From the NCBI GenBank assembly GCA_902622245.1, contig CACNPC010000001.1:1-64000 (forward strand): a stretch of 64,000 nucleotides of DNA, in the 5' to 3' direction. The notes under the pieces were generated by a model. It made no database searches. It was given only the letters and a program-made list of their open reading frames with translations, and had not been told where the DNA came from. The DNA comes from an uncultured Pelagibacteraceae bacterium (GTDB taxonomy: Bacteria > Pseudomonadota > Alphaproteobacteria > Pelagibacterales > Pelagibacteraceae). Below, one piece after another: positions 9,888-20,384 of this stretch; the stretch's first letter is position 1, and each line of letters starts with the position of its first letter. The position numbers and the translations under genes were made by a program.

Positions 9888-10726
9888 TGAATAAATGCAT
9901 TATATGTGACAATCAATTTCAAAAGTTAAACGAATACGTTTATAAATGTAATCAATGTAAATTTTTAATGTCTGACCTTAAGCCTGGTTTTGGAAGAGAA
10001 ATTGAAGGAATAAGTGAAGTCAGGAAAAATAATTTTAAGAGAATTATAAAAAAAATTAAATCTTTAGAGAATAAAGATATAAAGATTCTTGAAATTGGCT
10101 CTGGAAATGGTTTCTTTATTGAAGAATGTAATATAGCACATATTGATATTACTGGTTCTGAAGCTGATGCGGATCAATTAGCTTTATTAAAAAAAAAATA
10201 TAATAAAATTATTCAATTAAGCCTTCCTTTTGATGTTTCTGTAAATGATTTAAATAATACATTTGATTATATAATATTTAATGATGTCTTTGAGCATCTA
10301 GAAAGTTTAGAATTAGTTCTTAACCAATTAAAATCAATTTTAAATGATGAAGGTAAAATAGTTTTAAATCTTCCATCATCAGATGGGTTAATATTTAAAA
10401 TTTCTAATTTATTGCGCAAGATTGGTATTACAAATTTTTATGATCGTCTTTGGCAAAAAGGTCTTTCATCTCCACATTTATCATATTTTAATAGTGATAA
10501 TTTAAAAAAATTTGTGAGTAAAAATGGTTATGAGCAGATTTATGCTTCTTCTTTAATAACTGTTAGCAGAAATAAAAATTTTGAGAGATTGAATTCTACT
10601 ATTAAAAATAAATTTATTTGTCATTTTTTAAGTTTTTTTTTATTTTTATTTTATTATTTTCAAAAAATTTTACCCAAAGACATAATTTTTCATATTTATA
10701 AAAAAACTAATATTTCATCAGATTGA
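9887..10726 (+). CDS. Class I SAM-dependent methyltransferase with N-terminal Cys pairs
   Basis: CIICDNQF...CNQCKF; ILEIGSGNGFFIEE; NDVFEHLE. Confidence 0.85.
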   Translation: MNKCIICDNQFQKLNEYVYKCNQCKFLMSDLKPGFGREIEGISEVRKNNFKRIIKKIKSLENKDIKILEIGSGNGFFIEECNIAHIDITGSEADADQLALLKKKYNKIIQLSLPFDVSVNDLNNTFDYIIFNDVFEHLESLELVLNQLKSILNDEGKIVLNLPSSDGLIFKISNLLRKIGITNFYDRLWQKGLSSPHLSYFNSDNLKKFVSKNGYEQIYASSLITVSRNKNFERLNSTIKNKFICHFLSFFLFLFYYFQKILPKDIIFHIYKKTNISSD

Positions 10727-10757
10727 AAAATATAAGAAAATCCTGTAGTATTCTATT

Positions 10758-11174
10758 ATGTTAGATAAATTTAATGGAATAATTTATTTAAGTATCTTTA
10801 TTTTGCATTTTATAGTCTATGCCGTTTACGCATTTAGAACAGTGTTTGCAACAAAGTCTTTTTTAAATCAATATAATATTGATTATTCAGCAGCTGTTAT
10901 GGTTAGGTTTTTTGGGGCACCGTTTATTGCATCTGTTTTAGTAGCTCTATACATAATGTTAATCAAATCAGATGGTTTAGCTGGAACATGGGGTTTCTTT
11001 ACACTAATTTTTGCTCAAAACGTTTTATATTTTTTAATTGGGATATATACAATTTATATCAATAAGCTTGGACATAACGAAAAAACAAATAGTGAAGGTG
11101 TCATTGCTTCAGGGATTTTAACAATATTAAGTGGAATTCTTTGCTACGGTTTAGCAGATAAAATCTATATTTAA
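10758..11174 (+). CDS. Hypothetical membrane protein
   Basis: 138 aa, about four hydrophobic segments. Confidence 0.6.
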   Translation: MLDKFNGIIYLSIFILHFIVYAVYAFRTVFATKSFLNQYNIDYSAAVMVRFFGAPFIASVLVALYIMLIKSDGLAGTWGFFTLIFAQNVLYFLIGIYTIYINKLGHNEKTNSEGVIASGILTILSGILCYGLADKIYI

Positions 11175-12670
11175 TTTTTTTTTCTAAAAGTTGAAAATAT
11201 TTGCCACCCAACGATAGTTATTGTGATCAATAATATAATTAGTGTTATAGGCCTATCCCACAAAAAATTTGGCGAACCATCACTTATTAAAAGTGATCTT
11301 CTTAATGTTTCCTCCATAAGACCGCCTAGAACAAAAGCTAATATTAAAGGTGGCATGGGAAAATCATAGAGCCTTAGGAATGTTGCGACAACTGCAATAC
11401 CGATCATTAAAAATATATCAAAATTATTAAATGACATTAAATAAATTCCTGTAACTGAGAAAAATAAAATGAGAGGAATTAAATAATTTCTAGGTACTGC
11501 TAGAATTCTGGCAATATATGGTATCAAAGGTAAATTCAAAATTAATAGCACAACCATACCAATATACATTGACATGATAACAGACCAGAAAATTTCGGGA
11601 TTAGTCTGATAAAGTCTTGGACCGGGTTGAATTCCAAAACCTAAAAGAGCTCCTAACATAACTGCAGTTGTACCACTTCCAGGGATTCCTAGTGTTAGTA
11701 GCGGAACAAAAGATCCAGAGCAAGCAGCATTGTTTGCTGTTTCAGGTGCAGACAATCCATGAACACTTCCTTTTCCAAATTTTTGTTTCTCTTCTTCATT
11801 TACATAATTTCTTTCCATTCCATAAGCTAAGAAAGATGCAATTGTTGCACCTGCCCCAGGTAAAACACCTATCAAAAAACCAAGTATTGAAGATCTTGGA
11901 ATTGTTTTAGCCATTTTAATTGTTTCCTCTTTATTAACTTTTATTGATCCTAATTCAGTTAATGAAATTTGTTTTGCAGCTCTGTTTGGATCTTTTCCTC
12001 TAAAAATAATTGTAAGAGCTTCACTCATTGCAAAAGTTGCCATTACAATTAATACAAAGCTTATTCCATCAGTTAAATTCATATTGTTAAAGGTAAATCT
12101 TGTTATATCTGATAAAGAATCTTGCCCAACAGTTGCTAACATTAATCCTAAAACAACCATCATCATTGCCTTTAAAAATTGACCTTTAGATGAAAATGCT
12201 GAAATTGCTGTTAAACCTAATATCATAAGTGCAAAATAGTCAGGTGATCTAAAAGCTAAACTCACTTTTGATAAACTGGGGGCTGCAACTAATAAAAATA
12301 TTGCAGAAATTGTTCCGCCGGCAAATGAACTATAGGCTGCTATTGCTAAGGCTTTACCAGCCTTTCCTTGTTGTGCCATTGGATAGCCATCAAATGCAGT
12401 AGCAACAGTGCCAGGTATTCCAGGAGCATTTAATAAAATTGAAGATGTGGACCCCCCAAAAACAGCTCCATAATAAACGCCTGCCATTAAAATTAGACCT
12501 GTTGATGGATCAAAGCCATAAGTAATTGGAATCATTAATGCAATTGCAGTCATTGGACCAAGTCCAGGTAACATTCCGATAATTGTTCCAGCAAAACAAC
12601 CAACCATCACCATTAAAATATTCGTTAATGATAGCGCAGTTGATAATCCAATTAGTATTCCTTCAATCAT
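11171..12670 (-). CDS. tctA: Tripartite tricarboxylate transporter, large permease TctA
   Basis: GMLPGLGPMTAIALMIPITYGFDPSTGLILMAGVYYGAVFGGS is the TctA signature. Confidence 0.95.
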   Translation of the reverse strand: MIEGILIGLSTALSLTNILMVMVGCFAGTIIGMLPGLGPMTAIALMIPITYGFDPSTGLILMAGVYYGAVFGGSTSSILLNAPGIPGTVATAFDGYPMAQQGKAGKALAIAAYSSFAGGTISAIFLLVAAPSLSKVSLAFRSPDYFALMILGLTAISAFSSKGQFLKAMMMVVLGLMLATVGQDSLSDITRFTFNNMNLTDGISFVLIVMATFAMSEALTIIFRGKDPNRAAKQISLTELGSIKVNKEETIKMAKTIPRSSILGFLIGVLPGAGATIASFLAYGMERNYVNEEEKQKFGKGSVHGLSAPETANNAACSGSFVPLLTLGIPGSGTTAVMLGALLGFGIQPGPRLYQTNPEIFWSVIMSMYIGMVVLLILNLPLIPYIARILAVPRNYLIPLILFFSVTGIYLMSFNNFDIFLMIGIAVVATFLRLYDFPMPPLILAFVLGGLMEETLRRSLLISDGSPNFLWDRPITLIILLITITIVGWQIFSTFRKKN

Positions 12671-13137
12671 CCCATAACTCCAATATATTTTAAAAACGGA
12701 TCACGAAGATAAATATTTAATAAACCATGCAACAAATACATAAATGCAGCAACAAATGGGAAAGATAAAATAAACATCAAACCCCATCTTCTTTCACCTA
12801 AAAAATAGTAAGATGCAAAAAGAAATAAAGATGTTGATATAAAATATCCAATTTTTAAAATTACAGCAGCATATATTAATGAAATAATTATTAGATAAAT
12901 TATACTTTTATAATCTAGATGTTTATGATTTACCTCTGTAGTAACTTTTTCAGGTAAAATTATTTTTAAACTTGATAAAATTATTCCTGCCCAACCCAGA
13001 TATATTGGAAAAGTTCTAGCATTGAATGGTGCGTTCTCATCGAATGCAAATACTTGAATGTTGTAAGCAGTGTATAGATAAAATACTGATAAAACTAAAA
13101 AAAGCAGTGAGATAAATTTTGTAGGACTTATTCTCAC
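12667..13137 (-). CDS. tctB: Tripartite tricarboxylate transporter, small permease TctB
   Basis: Small 4-TM protein between tctA and tctC, stop/start overlapped with tctA. Confidence 0.85.
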   Translation of the reverse strand: MRISPTKFISLLFLVLSVFYLYTAYNIQVFAFDENAPFNARTFPIYLGWAGIILSSLKIILPEKVTTEVNHKHLDYKSIIYLIIISLIYAAVILKIGYFISTSLFLFASYYFLGERRWGLMFILSFPFVAAFMYLLHGLLNIYLRDPFLKYIGVMG

Positions 13138-13167
13138 TGCTTTACTTTCTTTAATAATCTATAAAGA

Positions 13168-14142
13168 TTATATTACGCCAAGCTTTTTCATCAGAGCTGT
13201 CATTTCAACTGTTTGTTTTTCTAAGAACGCATCAAATTTAGAACCTGGGTTATAAATATTTACCCATGCATTTCTTTTTCTAACAGCTTCCCACTCTGGT
13301 GTCTTTTGAACATCACCAAGCATTTTAGAGATTTTGTTATAATCACTCATACTCATGCTTTTTGGTGCAAAGAAACCTCTCCAGTTAACAAACTGAACAT
13401 CATATCCTTGCTCTTTTAATGTTGGTGCTTCTGGTGCATCACCTACTCTTTCAGGAGCTGTGATACCAATTATTCTTACTTGGTCTCTAGCACCCATTAC
13501 TTCACCTAAGCCTGTTGAAAGTATTTGAGTTTCTCCAGATAAAAGTCCAGCAAGCGCTTTTCCACCAGCATCATATGGAACATAGATCACATCGTTTGGA
13601 TTTGCTCCAGCTGCTTGGAAAGCTAATGCACCAATTAAGTGGTCCATACTTCCTCTTACTGATCCACCAGCCATTTTAATTGACTTTGGATCTTTTTGAT
13701 ATTGATCAACTGCATCTTTGAAATTTTTGATAGGTGAATTTTTTGCAACAACTATTGCACCATAATCTCCAATTACACCTGCAATTGGTTTAACATCTTT
13801 ATAAGATAAAGTGCCAGTGCCTTTTACATAACCCTTGTGTCTTGTAATAGATCTTAACACCAATGGTGTTGATTGAACTAAAACTGTATCTTTCGGAGCG
13901 TTATTGATTAGGTAAGCCAAAGCCTTACCACCTCCACCACCTGACATGTTTTCAAATGATGCACTTTTCAAAAAACCAGCTTTTGTTAATGCTTCTCCAG
14001 TACCTCTAGCAGTTCCATCCCAACCACCACCAGCACCACCGCCAATTAAAAAATGTAATTTTTCAACTGCAAATGAACTTGTTGATGAAAATAGAAGGAA
14101 AGCAGAGAATAAAACTGAAATAAAAGTTTTAATTAGTTTCAT
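13168..14142 (-). CDS. tctC: Tripartite tricarboxylate transporter substrate-binding protein TctC/Bug
   Basis: Signal peptide from MKLIKTFISVLF; Bug-type binding-protein sequence. Likely start 14142 (Met after a purine-rich RBS), not 14184. Confidence 0.88.
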   Translation of the reverse strand: MKLIKTFISVLFSAFLLFSSTSSFAVEKLHFLIGGGAGGGWDGTARGTGEALTKAGFLKSASFENMSGGGGGKALAYLINNAPKDTVLVQSTPLVLRSITRHKGYVKGTGTLSYKDVKPIAGVIGDYGAIVVAKNSPIKNFKDAVDQYQKDPKSIKMAGGSVRGSMDHLIGALAFQAAGANPNDVIYVPYDAGGKALAGLLSGETQILSTGLGEVMGARDQVRIIGITAPERVGDAPEAPTLKEQGYDVQFVNWRGFFAPKSMSMSDYNKISKMLGDVQKTPEWEAVRKRNAWVNIYNPGSKFDAFLEKQTVEMTALMKKLGVI

Positions 14143-14203
14143 TATTTCCTCTCTTATTATATTTATGAATCCATCATTAAACATAAGTTATAAATTTTAG
14201 TCA

Positions 14204-15283
14204 ATGCTCAAATATAATTTTTCCAAAAACATAAAGGAATATATTTTAGCTTTAGTAGGTAGTTATAAAGCTCTATTTATAGGACTCATTGGTGGATACT
14301 TAGGTACTTTAATTTGTCTACCTTTGCCCTGGTTATTAGGATCTTTAGGTTTAAATTTATGTTTCGCATTTACAAATTTTAAAATAGTTTTTCCAACTAA
14401 ATTATTAAATCCTATATTTTTAGTTGTTGGTATAATTCTTGGTGGAACTTTAAATGTAACATTATTGTATAAAATTCATCTATGGATTTTTTCGTCACTA
14501 GCGATGTTAATATGCACAATAGTCAGTACTATTCTTGCTGGTTATTATTTTTTTAAAGTTTGTAAATTTAGTAAATTCATTTCAGTTTTAGCAGCTCTTC
14601 CGGGTGCATTTGTTCCAATATCTGCAGCTTTATTAGAATTTGGTAAATCAAAAAATGATAAAGGTGTTTTGATCCCTCAGGCTACTAGGGTGATATTTAT
14701 TGTAAGTTTTGTTCCAATTTTTTTTATTAATAATTTAGGTTTCTCAGAAATGACAGGTTACAATTATGAAAATATCTATAATGAAAGATATTTTTTAGAA
14801 ATATTATTTTTATTAATAATCTGTTTCATTTTTGCAAACATCTTAAAAAATTATAAAATTCCATCCCCTACTTTAGTTGGAGCAATGGCTTTATCTGGTG
14901 CTTTTTATACTTTTGAAATAATTAATGCCAGATTTCCAGATGCATTTATAAATATTGCATTTATATTTCTTGGCACCGCTTTAGGTACCAGATTAAACGG
15001 ATTAAAAATTAAAGAGTTATTATTTTTTATATTCCATGGAATAATAGTTAGTTCAATTTTGGTAATTGTTGCAATGATAACTGCTTATTTGCTCACTTAT
15101 ATAGGGTTTGAATTTATCCCAACTTTTTTAAGTTTTGCACCTGGAGGAATTCATGAAATGGTTGTTATTAGTGTTGCTTATAACATAGATCCAATATTTG
15201 TGAGCTACCATCATTTTTTAAGAATTTTCATAATAGTTTTATTTTTGCCTTTTTTATTATCAAAATTTAGAAAAACTAATTAA
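14204..15283 (+). CDS. AbrB family membrane transporter / putative ammonia monooxygenase-like protein
   Basis: GTLICLPLPWLLGSLG, SFAPGGIHEMVVIS motifs. Confidence 0.85.
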   Translation: MLKYNFSKNIKEYILALVGSYKALFIGLIGGYLGTLICLPLPWLLGSLGLNLCFAFTNFKIVFPTKLLNPIFLVVGIILGGTLNVTLLYKIHLWIFSSLAMLICTIVSTILAGYYFFKVCKFSKFISVLAALPGAFVPISAALLEFGKSKNDKGVLIPQATRVIFIVSFVPIFFINNLGFSEMTGYNYENIYNERYFLEILFLLIICFIFANILKNYKIPSPTLVGAMALSGAFYTFEIINARFPDAFINIAFIFLGTALGTRLNGLKIKELLFFIFHGIIVSSILVIVAMITAYLLTYIGFEFIPTFLSFAPGGIHEMVVISVAYNIDPIFVSYHHFLRIFIIVLFLPFLLSKFRKTN

Positions 15284-16217
15284 TTGCTTCTTGCATTCTT
15301 TGAAATACTTTATCTGCAGAAAGTTTAGACAAATCTGAAACTTGGATTGCTTTAAAATGTTCTCTTTCAATACTAACTTTTTTTGCAGTAGTATGTGATC
15401 CAAATAAAACTAATCCTTTTACATTTAAATGTGCAGCCATATGTGCTGGCCCAGTATCATTAGATATAACAAAATAACTATCTTTTATTAATGACGAAAG
15501 TTGACAAATACTTAATGCTTTATCATTATCTAAAATAATATTAGCATCAATATCATTTGCCAATTTGATTTCATTTGGACCAGGGGCAATTAATATTTGG
15601 ACTTCATCTCTAAAAAAGGATTTAATTTTTTTTATCAATTCATTGTAATGCGGCCATCTTTTTATAGTTAAATGAGATGATGAAAAAGGGAATAAAATTA
15701 TATACTTATTTAAATTATATTTTTTTTTGATTTCTGAAATATCCTCACAACTCCATGAAAAATCTGGTTTGATTACTTTATCAGTTTTGATACCAGACGC
15801 ATTTAACTGATGCTCAAAACGATTTAAAACAGTATCTTTGTCAAAATCTGTCTTATTAGTTCCCTCTGGGAGAGTTGTTTCAGAAGAGGACCAAACATCT
15901 GAAGAAGCCTTAGGGTAAAGAATTTTTTTATAAAAACCTGTTCTTTTAGAATTTTGAAGGTCATAAACTTTAATAAATTTATATTTTTTTATTTTTCTCA
16001 TTAATAAATATAAATAAATTAAATTAAATCTAGAGAGTCGTTTATCCAAAATAACATCTGTTATATTTGGATTCTTTTTTAATAGATCATGATAAGGTTT
16101 GGTTGATAATATATAAATATCGTCATTTGGATGGTTATCAGATATATCTTGAATTGCACCACTTGCTTGGGCTATATCACCTAAAGATCCATGTTTTATA
16201 ATAAGTATATTAGACAT
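15276..16217 (-). CDS. Glycosyltransferase family 9 (heptosyltransferase-like)
   Basis: ILIIKHGSLGDIAQASGAI; SNDTGPAHMAAHL. Confidence 0.92.
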   Translation of the reverse strand: MSNILIIKHGSLGDIAQASGAIQDISDNHPNDDIYILSTKPYHDLLKKNPNITDVILDKRLSRFNLIYLYLLMRKIKKYKFIKVYDLQNSKRTGFYKKILYPKASSDVWSSSETTLPEGTNKTDFDKDTVLNRFEHQLNASGIKTDKVIKPDFSWSCEDISEIKKKYNLNKYIILFPFSSSHLTIKRWPHYNELIKKIKSFFRDEVQILIAPGPNEIKLANDIDANIILDNDKALSICQLSSLIKDSYFVISNDTGPAHMAAHLNVKGLVLFGSHTTAKKVSIEREHFKAIQVSDLSKLSADKVFQRMQEAIN

Positions 16218-16249
16218 ATTTTTAACAACTTAACATAATATAAATTTAT

Positions 16250-16639
16250 ATGAATAAAATTTTAGTAGAAGTATCAGTTGGAGAATTGCTAGATAAAATT
16301 TCAATTTTAGAAATTAAATCTGAAAAAATTAAAGATCCTGAGAAACTAAACTTTATAAATGATGAATATAAAATTTTAAAAGATCAATTAAATACAAATA
16401 TTAAAAATTACAGTGAAATTGAAAGTTTATATAACTCACTAAAAGAAATTAATTCAAAGCTTTGGGTTATAGAAGATGATAAAAGATTATGTGAAAAAAA
16501 TTCTGATTTTGGTGAAAAATTTATTAAACTATCAAGAGATGTTCACTTCTTAAATGATGATAGGGCAAAATTGAAATTAGAAATAAATAATAAAACTGGT
16601 TCTAAAATTAAAGAAATTAAAGAATACACCAAATATTAG
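16250..16639 (+). CDS. DUF6165-like small coiled-coil protein
   Basis: VEVSVGELLDKISILEIKSEKIKDPEKL...LWVIEDD pattern, beside a GT9 gene. Confidence 0.7.
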   Translation: MNKILVEVSVGELLDKISILEIKSEKIKDPEKLNFINDEYKILKDQLNTNIKNYSEIESLYNSLKEINSKLWVIEDDKRLCEKNSDFGEKFIKLSRDVHFLNDDRAKLKLEINNKTGSKIKEIKEYTKY

Positions 16640-16641
16640 TC

Positions 16642-17364
16642 TTATTCCCAGTCAAACCTTTGAAAAGAATCAAATATTTTAAAAATACCTTGTGACCATT
16701 GATTACAAACTTTAGAAAATTCAGGGTCATTCATATTTAAACATTTAAGTGATGCTATTTTGATTTCATCTTTTTTTATCACAGCAAAGTCTATTGGTGG
16801 ACCAACAGTTAAATCACTTTTTAATGTAGAGTCCATTGATATCAGTGCACATCTCGATGCATCTCCAATTGATACATTTGGAGTAATTACTCTATCTAAA
16901 ATAGGTTTTCCATATTTCACTTCTCCTATTACTAAATATGGTTTGCTATCTGCTGGACGAATATAATTACCCTGAGGGTAAACTAAGTATAATTCAGGAG
17001 GTTGATCTTTTATTTGACCACCAACAATAAATGTTGAGCCAAGTAAAACGCTATCAGTATTTATTCCCTGTGGAGATGAATGTTCAATATTAAGAGAGCC
17101 AATATAAGAAGCAATTTGTTCAAAATCACTACAGGTATTTAAATTCATAATACCTGTTTCGCTTTTTAAATCTTTTTTTATTGAATTATAAACTGCTTGA
17201 GAAGTTCCAAGATTTCCTGATGTAACAATTACTATTGTTCTATCTCCAATATCATGTGTAAGCATTTTAGAATATATATTTACATTGTCCAATCCTGCAT
17301 TTGTTCTGGAGTCTGATGCAAAAACTAGTCCTGTCTCTGTTTTAATGCCAATACAATAAGTCAT
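16642..17364 (-). CDS. Anbu-type proteasome-like peptidase (COG3484)
   Basis: MTYCIGIKTETGLVFASDSRTNAGLDN at the N-terminus (Thr immediately after Met), GDRTIVIVTSGNLGTSQAV. Confidence 0.88.
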   Translation of the reverse strand: MTYCIGIKTETGLVFASDSRTNAGLDNVNIYSKMLTHDIGDRTIVIVTSGNLGTSQAVYNSIKKDLKSETGIMNLNTCSDFEQIASYIGSLNIEHSSPQGINTDSVLLGSTFIVGGQIKDQPPELYLVYPQGNYIRPADSKPYLVIGEVKYGKPILDRVITPNVSIGDASRCALISMDSTLKSDLTVGPPIDFAVIKKDEIKIASLKCLNMNDPEFSKVCNQWSQGIFKIFDSFQRFDWE

Positions 17365-17479
17365 ATTAAAATTAACTATTTAAATTATATGTGATTACAA
17401 TAAAACCCATTTATTTCATATCAGATATCGAATTTAATCATTTGCTTATTTAACTCTTATGTAAAAAAATTAAGTTAAT

Positions 17480-18928
17480 ATGTCTGATTTTTGGAAAAAT
17501 TACGATTCTAAATCAACTTTTGATGGATATATCAGTAAAGAGAAGAAGTTGAGAAGTCATGCTAAGATCATTGCAGGCATACTCGAAAAATATGGAAAAA
17601 AAAAATTACAAGAAATAGAAAAAAATTGTCAAAGTACAATAAGCGCTAGAGGAATAAATTTTAGAGTTTATGCTGCAAACAATAGAGCTGAAGAGAAAAA
17701 GTGGCCTTTAGACATCATTCCTAGAATTATACCAAAAAGTCAATGGTTAAAGGTTGCAAAAGGACTTGCACAAAGAGTTAAGGCACTAAATTTATTTATC
17801 GATGATGTCTACAATGCAAAAAAAATATTTAAAGACAAAGTAATACCTAAAGAATTAATTTTTAATTCTCCTTTATATTTAAAAGAATGTGAAGGTTTCT
17901 CCCCAAAACACAAAGCATGGTCAAATATATCTGGGATTGATCTTATAAAAAATATTGATGGGGATTTTTTAGTTCTTGAAGATAACTTAAGAGTTCCGTC
18001 TGGAGTTTCATATATGCTGGAAAATAGAATGGTAATGAGAGATATTTTTCCAGAACTATTTACAAGATATAAAGTTTCTTCAGTACATCAATATGCAAAT
18101 AAATTATATAATTGTATGACAGAGTGTATTCCAAAGAAAACTAATAACCCACACATGGTTTTATTAACACCTGGTATTTATAATTCAGCTTATTTTGAAC
18201 ACTCTTTTTTAGCGGAACAAATGGGAATAGCCTTGGTGGAAGGCAAAGATTTATTTGTTGAAAACGATCATGTTTACATGAAAACTGTCAAAGGTCCTTT
18301 GAAAGTAGATTGTATTTATAGACGAATAGATGACAATTTTATGGATCCAAAAGTTTTTTTTAAAGGATCCTTATTAGGTGTGCCTGGTGTTTTCAAATGT
18401 TGGAGAAAAGGAAATGTTGGAATAATAAATGCTTTAGGAACTGGTGTTGCAGATGATAAAGCAGTTTATTCTTATGTTAATAAAATGATCATTTACTACT
18501 TAGGAGAACAACCAATTATTGATCAAGTTGAAACTCTTCTCTGTGGAGATAAAAAAAATAGAGAACACGTTATAGATAATATCTCTAAGTATGTGGTTAA
18601 ACCCTCAAATGCATCAGGTGGGTATGGAATTATGATTGGTCCAAAAGCCTCAAAAGCTGAAAAAGAAGAAATGATAAAGAATATAAAAAAAAATCCTAGA
18701 AATTACATTGCACAACCACTAGAAATTCTTTCTACTGTTCCAACAATCACACCTGATAACATTGAACCAAGACATTTAGATTTAAGACCTTTTATTTTAA
18801 CAGGTAAATCAACTTATGTTACAACTGGTGGATTAACTAGAGTTGCTCTAAAGAAAGGTAGTACAATAGTTAATAGTTCTCAAGGTGGTGGATCTAAAGA
18901 CACATTGATTGTTGATAGTAAGAATTAA
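17480..18928 (+). CDS. Circularly permuted ATP-grasp type 2 protein
   Basis: WPLDIIPRIIPKSQW, VLEDNLRVPSGVSYMLENR, VDCIYRRIDDNFMDP, VVKPSNASGGYGIMIG, SQGGGSKDTLIV. Confidence 0.92.
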   Translation: MSDFWKNYDSKSTFDGYISKEKKLRSHAKIIAGILEKYGKKKLQEIEKNCQSTISARGINFRVYAANNRAEEKKWPLDIIPRIIPKSQWLKVAKGLAQRVKALNLFIDDVYNAKKIFKDKVIPKELIFNSPLYLKECEGFSPKHKAWSNISGIDLIKNIDGDFLVLEDNLRVPSGVSYMLENRMVMRDIFPELFTRYKVSSVHQYANKLYNCMTECIPKKTNNPHMVLLTPGIYNSAYFEHSFLAEQMGIALVEGKDLFVENDHVYMKTVKGPLKVDCIYRRIDDNFMDPKVFFKGSLLGVPGVFKCWRKGNVGIINALGTGVADDKAVYSYVNKMIIYYLGEQPIIDQVETLLCGDKKNREHVIDNISKYVVKPSNASGGYGIMIGPKASKAEKEEMIKNIKKNPRNYIAQPLEILSTVPTITPDNIEPRHLDLRPFILTGKSTYVTTGGLTRVALKKGSTIVNSSQGGGSKDTLIVDSKN

Positions 18929-19710
18929 ATTAAACTTGGAATTATTTTTCTTAAATCCATAGAAAGCTTAGGTTTAATTTTTGAATATATCACTCCCTTG
19001 CCTAATTTTTTTAGTGCCAATATTTTTCCATCAGGTGAAATAATTACTGTATGACCAAATGTTTCTCTTTTAGGTGTATTTCTGCCAGTTTGAGCTGGTG
19101 CAAATATATAACAAAAATTTTCAATCGCTCTTGCTCTTAAAAGTGTTAACCAATGTTTTTGTCCTGTAAATTTTGTGAAAGCTGATGGGACTGCTATAAA
19201 ACTCAAATTTTTTTTTGATAAATTTCTATAAAGTTCGGGAAATCTCAGATCAAAACAGATGGTAAAACCTATTTTACCCCAAGGCAAGTTGGCAGTAACT
19301 AATTTATTTCCTGCTTTAAAAGTTTTACTTTCTTTATGTTGCTCTTTATTTGGAATTTTAACATCAAACATATTAATTTTATCATAATATTTGACAATTT
19401 TTCCATTTGGTCCAACCAGTATAGATCTATTTCTGAGTTTGTTTTTAACCTTAATGCAAATTGATCCAAGTAAAATCCATTTCTTATATTTTTTTGAAAC
19501 TTCTCTAATTTTCTTCAAAATTGGGTCTTTATTCATTTCAAATGAATATTTAAAAAGTGTTTCTCTGCTACTGGACATCAAAGAAGAGGTTTCTGGCGTA
19601 ATAATTAAATCAGATTTATTTTTTATAGCTTGATTTACGTATTTAAGAATATCTTTGAAATTACTTTCGTAATTTTCTCCACTAGATAATTGTATGCATG
19701 CTATTTTCAT
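18925..19710 (-). CDS. Carbon-nitrogen hydrolase, Nit1/deaminated-glutathione-amidase-like
   Basis: TPETSS (E), YDKINMFD (K), GFTICFDLRFPELYR (C), LLRARAIENFCYIFAPAQTG. Confidence 0.85.
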   Translation of the reverse strand: MKIACIQLSSGENYESNFKDILKYVNQAIKNKSDLIITPETSSLMSSSRETLFKYSFEMNKDPILKKIREVSKKYKKWILLGSICIKVKNKLRNRSILVGPNGKIVKYYDKINMFDVKIPNKEQHKESKTFKAGNKLVTANLPWGKIGFTICFDLRFPELYRNLSKKNLSFIAVPSAFTKFTGQKHWLTLLRARAIENFCYIFAPAQTGRNTPKRETFGHTVIISPDGKILALKKLGKGVIYSKIKPKLSMDLRKIIPSLI

Positions 19711-20384
19711 GTTTGAAATCCATATTTTTTTTCTAAATATTTAATTACATTATGGATTATAAAAGTCATAAACAAGTAAATACCTCCTGCCACAATAAAT
19801 ACCTCGACAGGCTTAAATGTTGTTGAAATTATATATTTAGCAACACCAGTTAAGTCCATAAGTGTGACTGTGCTTGCCAAAGATGTGCCTTTAAGCATTA
19901 AAATAATTTCATTACCATAAGCTGGTAAAGATTGTTTAATTGCTATAGGAATTTGTATTTTTGTAAAAATAATTTTTGAAGGTATCCCCAAGCTTCTTCC
20001 AGCTTCTAAATATCCTGGTTTTATAGTTTGAAAAGCTGATCTCAATATTTCTGAAGTATAAGCCCCAGTATTTAATGAAAATGCAATTATAGCACACCAG
20101 TATGGTTCTTTTAAAACTACCCACAAAAATGTTGTTCTTAAATATTCAATTTGACCTAATCCAAAATATATTATGAAGATTTGCACCAATAGAGGTGTTC
20201 CTCTAAAGATATATGAGTATCCGTAAGCAAATTTATTAATCAACTTATTCTTATTCATTCTCAAGATTGCAAAACCTAATCCAATAAAAAGACCAAGAAT
20301 TAGAGATACAGATAATAGTTTGAGAGTAATCAAAGTTGCATTTAACAACTTAGGAAAACTATTAATCATTAATTCAATATCCAT
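19707..20384 (-). CDS. Polar amino acid ABC transporter permease (HisM-like)
   Basis: EAGRSLGIPSKIIFTKIQIPIAIKQSLPAYGNEIILMLKGTSLAS. Confidence 0.92.
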   Translation of the reverse strand: MDIELMINSFPKLLNATLITLKLLSVSLILGLFIGLGFAILRMNKNKLINKFAYGYSYIFRGTPLLVQIFIIYFGLGQIEYLRTTFLWVVLKEPYWCAIIAFSLNTGAYTSEILRSAFQTIKPGYLEAGRSLGIPSKIIFTKIQIPIAIKQSLPAYGNEIILMLKGTSLASTVTLMDLTGVAKYIISTTFKPVEVFIVAGGIYLFMTFIIHNVIKYLEKKYGFQT

